8,134 bases of DNA from Candidatus Sumerlaeota bacterium. GTDB lineage: Bacteria > Sumerlaeota > T1SED10-198M. The stretch's first letter is position 1. Each line of letters opens with the position of its first letter. The translations under genes were made by a program, and so were the position numbers. This document shows positions 1 to 5,252 of the stretch, in pieces. The stretch spans positions 1 to 8,134 of the forward strand of contig PWGE01000158.1 of NCBI GenBank assembly GCA_003554345.1, read 5' to 3'. The notes below the pieces were generated by a model. It did no database searches. It had not been told where the DNA came from and saw only the letters and a list, made by a program, of their open reading frames with translations.

Positions 1-1
1 G

Positions 2-187
2 GAAATGGGGGCGGATGCTGTCCTGGTGAACACTGCCGTTGCTACGGCAGGGGATCCTATCACAATAGCCAGATCATTTAAAATGGCTGTAGAAGCTGGA
101 AGAATGGGTTATTTAGCCTCTCTTGGTCAGATTCGTGATGAGGCGGAAGCTTCCAGTCCTCTTACCGGATTTCTGCGCTCGCTTTAG
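2..187 (+). CDS. thiG: Thiazole synthase ThiG, C-terminal fragment (5' end outside window)
   Basis: The last 61 codons of a gene that begins to the left of the window. ThiG builds the thiazole phosphate moiety of thiamin from deoxyxylulose 5-phosphate, a glycine- or tyrosine-derived imine and ThiS thiocarboxylate, in the cytoplasm. The visible part carries the ThiG C-terminal hallmark: the phosphate-binding strand and loop [12 protein letters not shown] followed by KDP-like GDP, then the helix [17 protein letters not shown] and the typical SSPLTGF tail. The stop is TAG at 185-187. The other thiamin genes are presumably upstream and out of view. It converges on the phoU end of the Pho operon across a 574-bp gap. 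The family call is firm; nothing can be said about the missing N-terminus or the catalytic lysine. Confidence 0.93.
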   Translation, partial: EMGADAVLVNTAVATAGDPITIARSFKMAVEAGRMGYLASLGQIRDEAEASSPLTGFLRSL

Positions 188-215
188 TTGGGGTCTTTCG
201 CATATTTTGTGGAAT

Positions 216-283
216 TTTTCAGGGATTGAGTGCGCACGCATTCATTCTATTGGTCAGATTCTCTAATATATTCCCCCTGAAAA
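216..283. repeat. 9-bp inverted repeat, 50-bp spacer
   Basis: TTTTCAGGG at 216-224 and its exact reverse complement CCCTGAAAA at 275-283. The small TGAGTGC hairpin sits inside the spacer, so the thiG tail could fold into a two-tier structure. The right arm abuts the start of the T-poor block. It may be coincidental. Confidence 0.3.
227..253 (+). terminator. Possible weak hairpin terminator after thiG
   Basis: A 7-bp stem (TGAGTGC / GCATTCA, with one G-U pair in RNA) closes a GCAC tetraloop at 227-244. It lies 40 bp after the thiG stop and is followed by a poor U-run (TTCTATT). The short U-tract makes intrinsic termination doubtful. It is the only hairpin near the thiG stop that looks usable. 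Confidence 0.25.
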
Positions 284-468
284 TACAACCGGGAATAAAC
301 AGAATACGGACAAGAATGCCAGGTCAGAAAGCTCGCAAAAAATACCGGAATACCGATCCCTGAAAAGAAAGCCCGGTACAAGAATAGAACCGAAAAGAGA
401 TTTAACAAGGATATACATGATGAAACAGCTTACTGATTCAGAAAAGAAAAACACCTGAAAAGTATCAC

Positions 469-496
469 GCAAAAGTCTGCAAAGGCGCAAAGTTTC
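469..496. repeat. GCAAA quasi-tandem repeat
   Basis: Three imperfect units begin GCAAA: GCAAAAGTCT (469-478), GCAAAGGC (479-486) and GCAAAGTTTC (487-496). The reverse strand reads like the widespread CTTTGCGCCTTTGC intergenic motif. It is part of the larger T-poor block. Confidence 0.5.
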
Positions 497-621
497 GGAA
501 AAAGAACAAGGAAATACATGCCTCGGAGAAAGAGAATTGCATCGATGTACAGGATGGAGAGGATAGAAGACCGGAAACAGAGAAATTGCCGGAGAATAGA
601 CCCGGAAAACAGATTATTGAA

Positions 622-648
622 CCACGAAACACACGAAATACTCGAAAA
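622..648. repeat. 9-bp tandem repeat, three units
   Basis: Three consecutive 9-mers: CCACGAAAC (622-630), ACACGAAAT (631-639) and ACTCGAAAA (640-648), sharing the core NCNCGAAAN. In one plus frame this reads PRNTRNTRK, and on the minus strand FRVFRVFRG. Such peptides are commonly mis-predicted from this kind of repeat. Confidence 0.6.
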
Positions 649-761
649 GAATACATGGCAGAAGAATTAGATAAGATTTTCGCACGGTTGACGCACACAT
701 TCTGACTCTTAGCATATTAATATATTATACCGGCATCTCCACAATAATTCCGAAAGAACCT

Positions 762-1412
762 TTAGTTGTGATGGTGTTTGATGATTTTTCCTTCTACCAT
801 GAATAGTATATCTTCTCCTATATTGGTGGAAAGATCTGCTATGCGTTCTAATTTCCCGGTGATACGTATTACATGCAAAGCTCGTTCAATAAGAGAGGGG
901 TCTTCAGTCATTTCGTCTATACATTTTTTAAGCACAGAGAGCTGCATTTTATCTACTTCGTCATCTCTTTTACATACTTCCCGGGCAAGCTGAATGTCCT
1001 CAGTGGTAAATGCTTTGATACTGTCTTTTAGCATGGTAGTGGTTGTGTCTGACATATTCTGAATAGACTCCGGGTAAGTAAAAGAAGGATATTGTATAAG
1101 AAAAAGGCCGCTTTTAGCAATATTGACAGCGTGGTCTCCCATTCTTTCTATATCATTGTTCATTTTGAGGATCATAAGGATAGTTCTTAAATCTTTGGCA
1201 CGAGGTTCATACTGAGCAATAAGACTGGTGCATAATTCATCAATGACAATTTCCCATCGGTTGGCTTTTTCTTCATCTAACTTTATTACTTCGTTAAGAA
1301 GTGATTTATTTTTGGAAAGGAAACCCCGAATACTTTTTTCTATCATAGTTTCAACGAGGGTAGCGTATTCTATAAGCTCTTTTTTTAATACTGATAATCG
1401 TTGTTTTAACAT
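762..1412 (-). CDS. phoU: Phosphate signalling protein PhoU
   Basis: A 216-residue all-helical cytoplasmic protein that links the Pst transporter to the PhoR kinase and keeps the Pho response off when phosphate is plentiful. Two PhoU repeats are visible, each with the metal-binding ExxRxxD-type motif: NNDIERMGDHAVNIAK at about residues 85-100 and GKLERIADLSTNIGED at about 186-201. The length is normal for the family. ATG at 1412 is chosen because AGGAG lies 7 bp upstream. A TTG at 1430 would add six residues but overlaps the pstB end and has no ribosome site. It is the last gene of the pst operon, 10 bp after pstB. The C-terminus ends in a small histidine cluster (KHHHN). No intrinsic terminator is visible downstream, so transcription may run into the T-poor block. 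Confidence 0.95.
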   Translation of the reverse strand: MLKQRLSVLKKELIEYATLVETMIEKSIRGFLSKNKSLLNEVIKLDEEKANRWEIVIDELCTSLIAQYEPRAKDLRTILMILKMNNDIERMGDHAVNIAKSGLFLIQYPSFTYPESIQNMSDTTTTMLKDSIKAFTTEDIQLAREVCKRDDEVDKMQLSVLKKCIDEMTEDPSLIERALHVIRITGKLERIADLSTNIGEDILFMVEGKIIKHHHN

Positions 1413-1419
1413 TTTTAGT

Positions 1420-1424
1420 CTCCT
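1420..1424 (-). promoter_or_regulatory. phoU ribosome binding site overlapping the pstB stop
   Basis: AGGAG sits 7 bp before the phoU ATG. Its AGG is shared with the TAG stop of pstB (1423-1425), so the ribosome finishing pstB covers this site. It decides the phoU start in favour of ATG 1412 over TTG 1430. Confidence 0.8.
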
Positions 1425-2181
1425 ATCCAAACTTACCGGTTAAATATTCTTCAGTTCGTTTATCCTTGGGAACAGTAAATATTCGCTCTGATGAATTGTA
1501 TTCAACCAATTCTCCCATGTAAAGAAAAGCAGTATAATCCGATACCCGTGCTGCCTGAGCAATGTTGTGAGTTACCATTACAATGGTAACTGTTTTTTTT
1601 AATTCTTCTATTAATTCTTCAATGTGTGTTGTGGCTCGGGGATCGAGAGCAGAGGTGGGCTCATCAAACAGAATAATATCCGGCTTTACAGCTAGAGCTC
1701 GGGCAATACACAAACGTTGTTGCTGTCCCCCCGATAGAAATGTCCCTTTTTTGTTTAAATGATTTTTTACTTCTTCCCATAAAGCGGCTTTTTGAAGGGC
1801 ATCCTGTACGATAGAATCTCTTTCTAACCTGGTAAGACGAATACCGTTTAGAGTGTAACCTGCCAGCACATTTTCATAAATAGACATATTGGGGAAAGGA
1901 TTAGGACGTTGAAAAACCATTCCTATGTGCCGTCGCAATGTAATCGGATTCTTTTCGAAAATATTGACGTCCCCCAGAAAGATGCTTCCCCCGTAATCTG
2001 CGTCGGCAGTCAGTTCGTGCATCCGGTTTAAACATCGAATGAGCGTTGTCTTTCCACAACCAGACGGGCCCATAATAGCCGTAACTTTCTTATAAGGAAA
2101 AGACAAATTAATATTTTTTAAAACTTGAGTTTTTCCGAAATAAGCGTCCAGATTTTTAATTGTTAAAATTGAATTTTCCAT
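1423..2181 (-). CDS. pstB: Phosphate ABC transporter ATP-binding protein PstB
   Basis: A 252-residue ATPase that powers high-affinity phosphate import from the cytoplasmic face of the PstCA channel. The ABC motifs are in order and intact: Walker A GPSGCGKT (38-45), Q-loop in VFQRPNPFP (Gln91), signature LSGGQQQR (149-156), Walker B IILFDEP (169-175) with Glu174, D-loop SALDP, and the switch His205. The QRPNPFP and SGGQQQRLCIARA strings are PstB-specific. The start is ATG 2181, giving MENSILTIKN; an in-frame ATG at 2268 would add 29 unlikely residues inside pstA. It overlaps the pstA end by 19 bp, so translation is probably coupled, with only a modest GGTGAT ribosome site. One small variation is PFPNMSIYENVLAGYTLNG, a one-residue-longer Q-loop segment than in the E. 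coli type. Confidence 0.97.
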   Translation of the reverse strand: MENSILTIKNLDAYFGKTQVLKNINLSFPYKKVTAIMGPSGCGKTTLIRCLNRMHELTADADYGGSIFLGDVNIFEKNPITLRRHIGMVFQRPNPFPNMSIYENVLAGYTLNGIRLTRLERDSIVQDALQKAALWEEVKNHLNKKGTFLSGGQQQRLCIARALAVKPDIILFDEPTSALDPRATTHIEELIEELKKTVTIVMVTHNIAQAARVSDYTAFLYMGELVEYNSSERIFTVPKDKRTEEYLTGKFG

Positions 2182-3011
2182 TTTTTTATCACCAACCTCG
2201 AAATTATATTTAAAACCAATACGAATATAACAAGTACGAAGGATGCACCCCATGCAATATGGTGCCACTCTTTATAGGGGCTTGTTGCATAATCATAAAT
2301 TAAAAGAGGTAAAGTATGCATGGGTTTAAAAATATTGACATTTAAAAAGTTACTTCCCAGGGCAGTAAAAAGAAGTGGGGCTGTTTCTCCGGCAATACGG
2401 GCAAGAGCAAGGAGAACGCCGGTGGTTATTCCACCAAAACCTGAGGGAATTATCACCTTCAGCATGGTCCGATAATAGGGTACTCCCAGTGCAAGTGAGG
2501 CTTCTTTATAGGAAGGAGGTATGAGATTGAGAGTTTCTTCTGTGCCCCGAACTACCATGGGTATCATGAGAATGCTTAATGCTATGCTACCGGCAAGTGC
2601 CGAAAACCCCTGAAATCTTACGATCCAGGCATAAGCAATAATACCAACAACAATAGAAGGCACTCCCATAAGCAGGTCAACGCAAAGTCTTACTATAACG
2701 GAAAACCTGGTGTTTCTGTTTTCGGATAAATATACGCCGGTTCCAATCCCAAAAGGTACTGCTAAGAAAAAAGATAATCCAATAATTATAATGGTTCCCA
2801 CTAAAGCGTGAACTATTCCTCCTGCAGTTTCTTCTCCTACTGGTTGGGGAAGCTGGGTCAAAAAGTCCCAATTAATGACACGAATACCATTTCTGAATAT
2901 GTAACCAAGAATAAAAATCAAAGGAATAAGAGCCGTTAGAGATAAAACACCTATCAAAATCAGAAACAACCTGTCTTTTATCAGTCTTCGTCTTATATTC
3001 TTTTCTTTCAT
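2163..3011 (-). CDS. pstA: Phosphate ABC transporter permease PstA
   Basis: A 282-residue inner-membrane permease that pairs with PstC to form the phosphate channel. A basic N-terminus (KEKNIRRRLIKDR) leads into a first membrane helix at about residues 15-38. Further helices follow at roughly 67-95, 108-132, 139-155, 193-215 and 254-273. The cytoplasmic EAA loop, which contacts PstB, is EASLALGVPYYRTMLKVIIP (170-189). The conserved GETAPLLFTALG (208-219) is diagnostic of PstA. Length is normal. ATG 3011 has an AAGGAA ribosome site inside the last codons of pstC, four bases beyond the pstC stop. The gene ends within the first codons of pstB. Confidence 0.96.
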   Translation of the reverse strand: MKEKNIRRRLIKDRLFLILIGVLSLTALIPLIFILGYIFRNGIRVINWDFLTQLPQPVGEETAGGIVHALVGTIIIIGLSFFLAVPFGIGTGVYLSENRNTRFSVIVRLCVDLLMGVPSIVVGIIAYAWIVRFQGFSALAGSIALSILMIPMVVRGTEETLNLIPPSYKEASLALGVPYYRTMLKVIIPSGFGGITTGVLLALARIAGETAPLLFTALGSNFLNVNIFKPMHTLPLLIYDYATSPYKEWHHIAWGASFVLVIFVLVLNIISRLVIKKWKIQF

Positions 3012-3015
3012 GCTT

Positions 3016-3945
3016 TTATTCCTTGTAATTCATTTTGTGAATAATAAGTTTTCCACAGAGATTGATAATGAATGTCACAATAAACAACCATAATCCGACC
3101 TGTATGATACTGGCAAGATGAATTGGATCAGAAGCTTCGGGGAATTCATTAGCAATAAGACTTGCCATGGTATTAGCAGGATTGAGAATGTTCCATGTTA
3201 GAATATTACGATTTCCGATGACCATAGTGACAGCCATAGTCTCTCCCAGTGCCCGTCCAAGTGCCAGAAATATGCCTGCCAGGATTCCAGAACGGGCATG
3301 AGGAAATATCACTTTCTTTATTACTTCAAAACGAGTGGCACCTAAAGAGTAAGCTGCTTCTTTTAAGTCCTGGGGAACCATCGAAATGACTTCCTGTCCC
3401 AGTGATGCAGCAAAAGGTATAATCATTATCGACAGGATGAGAGCAGCTGCCAGAATACCAACTCCGTAGGGAACGATTTCTAGGGCTTCCAGCAGTTTCT
3501 CTTGTATACTGCCGGTCTCTGTCCGCATGCGAAGGTCAATAAGGTATAGTTGAAAACGGCGAATTTGAGGGACAAGAACAAAAAAGCCCCAGAAACCATA
3601 TATGATAGACGGAATACCTGCTAGTAGTTCTATGCCTCCTTTAAGAGTCTGAAAGAAGACCCCTTTTTTACAATATTCACCTAAAAAGAAAGAAAGGGAA
3701 AGAGAGAAAGGGGCACATAGGAAAAGGGCAATAAAAGATGTCAATAAGGTGCCAACGATAAAGGGGAGAGCCCCAAATTCGTTTCTCACCGGATTCCATT
3801 CTGTTTGCCATAAAAAAGATAATCCAAATTCCTGCCACGAAGGAAGAGAAAAAATAATTAAGGTTATGAAAATTCCCAGAATCAGTAAGAGGAAAAGAGT
3901 GGCAATTATCAGTAAAGTTTTGTTGAATATTTTATCCTGAATCAT
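3016..3945 (-). CDS. pstC: Phosphate ABC transporter permease PstC
   Basis: A 309-residue inner-membrane permease, partner of PstA. The first membrane helix is at about residues 10-33, followed by a periplasmic stretch and helices at roughly 61-88, 106-126, 160-180, 217-241 and 277-298. The PstC marks are PSIIYGFWGFFVLVP (112-126), the EAA loop EAAYSLGATRFEVIKKVIFP (196-215) and GRALGETMAVTMVIGN (230-245). Length is typical. Its ATG overlaps the pstS TGA as ATGA. The bases before it (CAACCATAACCC) hold no Shine-Dalgarno sequence, so initiation probably depends on ribosomes terminating at pstS. It ends 4 bp before pstA. Confidence 0.96.
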   Translation of the reverse strand: MIQDKIFNKTLLIIATLFLLLILGIFITLIIFSLPSWQEFGLSFLWQTEWNPVRNEFGALPFIVGTLLTSFIALFLCAPFSLSLSFFLGEYCKKGVFFQTLKGGIELLAGIPSIIYGFWGFFVLVPQIRRFQLYLIDLRMRTETGSIQEKLLEALEIVPYGVGILAAALILSIMIIPFAASLGQEVISMVPQDLKEAAYSLGATRFEVIKKVIFPHARSGILAGIFLALGRALGETMAVTMVIGNRNILTWNILNPANTMASLIANEFPEASDPIHLASIIQVGLWLFIVTFIINLCGKLIIHKMNYKE

Positions 3946-5012
3946 GGGTTATGGTTGGGGGTCCCTTCTATAAGTGTTTTTCCATCATATGTCATAGAAT
4001 AGATGAGGTTGAGTGCATTTTCCCGGGCTGAGGGAGGAAGAGGACTATAGTCAAGAGAAACTGCATATTCCTGGGCGTGCTTTATGAGCCATTCTAAAAG
4101 TTGGGCAAGTGTCTGTGCACGTTCGGGAGTCCGGCGTCCATATTTTTGTTCTTCATAGACTATTATCCATGTGAATCCACAGATGGGATAAGCTTCTTTT
4201 GCTTCGCTGTTAGTGATTGAAACCCGGTTATGAGGTGGCAAATCAACTTCTGCTGCCTGGCTGATTGAATGTGTGGTCGGGGCGACGAAATGACCGGCTT
4301 TATTTTTTAAAGAGGCGACCGGTAAGTTGCTTTGGTTGGCATAATTGCGTTCCAGATATCCGATAGTTCCTGGTATTTCAGTTAGTAACCCGGCTACACC
4401 AGGGTTACCACGTCCTCCCAGTCCTGTTTGCCATCTTAAAGAGGTCCCTTTTCCCACTTCCTTTTCCCACTCGGAACTCACCTTGCATAAATAATCACTA
4501 AAAATAAAGGTGGTACCACTACCATCTGAGCGGTAGGCAGCCAGAATGGGAAGCGCTGGAAGGGACTGATCGGGATTGAGTTCTTTGATTCTATCATCAT
4601 CCCATCGAGTGATATTTCCCAGGTAGATATCTGCTAATATTTCTCCTGTTAAGTTTAATTGAGGATTTTCCGGCAAGTTATAGGAAACCACAACGGCTCC
4701 CAGAATAATGGGAATGTGAAGGACGTTTTTCTCTGCTTGCTGGAGCTGGGTTTCTGTAAGATAGGCATCTGTCCCTGCAAAGTCTACTGTTCGGTTGATT
4801 ATCTGATTTACTCCGCCTCCAGATCCAATTGCCTGATAGTTAACTCTGGTTCCCGTTTCTCTGTGATATATATTGAACACCTGAGAAAGAAAAGGATAGG
4901 GAAAAGTAGCCCCGGCCCCAATAAGTTCTGTTCCATAGGCTTTGGTGGATTGGACTAATATGAATATACTCAGGAAAAGAATAACTATTTTTCTCATAGA
5001 GCGAATCTCCAT
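3942..5012 (-). CDS. pstS: Periplasmic phosphate-binding protein PstS
   Basis: The 356-residue solute-binding protein that captures inorganic phosphate and delivers it to PstCA. It starts with a signal peptide (MRKIVILFLSIFILVQSTKA, cleavage likely just after), and the mature protein opens ELIGAGATFPYPF. Ligand-binding segments match the family: GAGATFP (32-38), GSGGGVNQI (63-71), DFAGTDA (77-83) and RSDGSGTTF (161-169), with GGRGNPGV (199-206). There is no cysteine at the cleavage point, so this is a soluble periplasmic protein rather than a lipoprotein, which fits a diderm. Two starts are possible: ATG 5012 (AGGA 5 bp upstream, used here) and ATG 4997 (GGAG 9 bp upstream), which gives the cleaner signal peptide. 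It is the first gene of the pst operon, behind a strong Pho box, and overlaps pstC by 4 bp. Confidence 0.96.
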   Translation of the reverse strand: MEIRSMRKIVILFLSIFILVQSTKAYGTELIGAGATFPYPFLSQVFNIYHRETGTRVNYQAIGSGGGVNQIINRTVDFAGTDAYLTETQLQQAEKNVLHIPIILGAVVVSYNLPENPQLNLTGEILADIYLGNITRWDDDRIKELNPDQSLPALPILAAYRSDGSGTTFIFSDYLCKVSSEWEKEVGKGTSLRWQTGLGGRGNPGVAGLLTEIPGTIGYLERNYANQSNLPVASLKNKAGHFVAPTTHSISQAAEVDLPPHNRVSITNSEAKEAYPICGFTWIIVYEEQKYGRRTPERAQTLAQLLEWLIKHAQEYAVSLDYSPLPPSARENALNLIYSMTYDGKTLIEGTPNHNP

Positions 5013-5086
5013 AAAATTCCTGCAAATAAAAACAGGAGTTGTACAAGATGCTTTTTTGTTATTCTGGCATTCTTTTGTTGATTCAT
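4994..5086 (-). CDS. Candidate 30-codon upstream ORF in the pstS leader
   Basis: An ATG at 5086 opens a frame, different from that of pstS, that starts MNQQKN and ends ILWRFAL. Its TGA at 4994-4996 overlaps the second in-frame pstS ATG (4997) as ATGA, the same arrangement as pstS/pstC and phoB/phoR. The predicted peptide has a basic first half and a hydrophobic second half. Against it: the ribosome site is weak (GTGA, 6 bp before ATG), the predicted transcript start is only about 10-15 bases upstream, and a 30-codon frame can occur by chance in such DNA. No homology is recognised. Confidence 0.2.
   Translation of the reverse strand: MNQQKNARITKKHLVQLLFLFAGILWRFAL
5018..5037 (-). promoter_or_regulatory. 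Small hairpin covering the first pstS ribosome site
   Basis: TCCTG (5033-5037) can pair with CAGGA (5018-5022) across a 10-base U-rich loop, hiding the AGGA that serves ATG 5012. With only 5 bp it would be weak. It is notable mainly because it would favour the downstream start at 4997. Confidence 0.25.
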
Positions 5087-5100
5087 TTTAAATCACAGAA

Positions 5101-5113
5101 ATTATACATTATA
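5101..5113 (-). promoter_or_regulatory. Tandem -10 elements of the pstS promoter
   Basis: Two perfect TATAAT hexamers, at 5108-5113 and 5101-5106. The downstream one lies 9 bp after the last Pho-box repeat, close to the spacing usual for PhoB-activated promoters, in which the box replaces the -35. Transcription would start near 5094, giving a leader of about 80 nt to ATG 5012. No convincing -35 (TTGACA-like) is present, which fits activator dependence. Confidence 0.65.
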
Positions 5114-5115
5114 AG

Positions 5116-5155
5116 TATGAAGGATAGGTGAAATGAATGTTAAGAAATAGTAAAG
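5116..5155 (-). promoter_or_regulatory. Pho box: four direct repeats at 11-bp period (PhoB binding)
   Basis: Reading toward pstS the units are CTTTACT (5149-5155), CTTAACA (5138-5144), TTTCACC (5127-5133) and CTTCATA (5116-5122), separated by 4-bp AT-rich linkers. The 7+4 layout is that of E. coli PhoB boxes, while the TTNACA-like core resembles the Bacillus PhoP repeat. Four units could hold two PhoB dimers in tandem on one face of the helix. The position directly before the -10 hexamers and the neighbouring phoB-phoR genes support the call. Confidence 0.7.
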
Positions 5156-5252
5156 ATTGACATTACAGACGCAAAAATAAAAGGTGAGAAAAGATCTGAT
5201 ATTTATTACATCGGCTGGAAAAGAGTTAGAAAAAAGCTAAACACCTGTAATT

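Larger units (their letters stand above)
281..670. repeat. T-poor, repeat-derived intergenic block (no gene)
   Basis: This fills most of the 574-bp gap between thiG and phoU. By hand count the plus strand is about 46% A and 14% T, unlike either neighbour. It holds short quasi-tandem motifs: an ACGAAA 9-mer array (622-648), a GCAAA array (469-496) and an AGATTTAACAAGGATATACA motif (399-418). From memory, similar wording (reverse strand: TTCGTGTGTTTCGTGGTTCA, CTTTGCGCCTTTGC, ATCCTTGTTAAATC) recurs in intergenic DNA of many unrelated bacteria, often near GxxExxY or four-helix-bundle (23S intervening-sequence) protein genes; this is not verified here. Open frames exist on both strands but none has a good start, ribosome site or recognisable domain. 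I read it as dispersed non-coding repeat debris. Confidence 0.55.

Noticed and set aside
263-490. 75-codon open frame on the minus strand between thiG and phoU
   Set aside because: Phe/Ser/Leu-rich product from T-rich repeat DNA, no ribosome site, no recognisable domain; a by-product of low stop density on this strand.
518-670. 50-codon ATG frame on the plus strand (MPRRKRIAS...)
   Set aside because: Arg-rich low-complexity product, no Shine-Dalgarno, ends in repeat-derived NHETHE; no support as a gene.
465-698. 77-codon open frame on the minus strand
   Set aside because: Contains FRVFRVFRG and FAPLQTFA, which are direct translations of the 9-bp and GCAAA repeats rather than a protein family.
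424-705. Open frame on the plus strand through the T-poor block
   Set aside because: No ATG until position 655, highly polar composition, PRNTRNTRK derived from the repeat, and no ribosome site.
1413-1430. TTG start for PhoU at 1430
   Set aside because: Overlaps the pstB end, lacks a ribosome site, and would place the good AGGAG inside the gene.
2182-2268. N-terminal extension of PstB to an ATG at 2268
   Set aside because: The extra 29 residues lie in pstA coding DNA and do not resemble PstB; the family starts at the MENSILTIKN position.
5205-5252. Inverted ATTACA/TGTAAT pair after phoR as a terminator
   Set aside because: The loop is about 35 bases and there is no following U-run, so it does not look like an intrinsic terminator.
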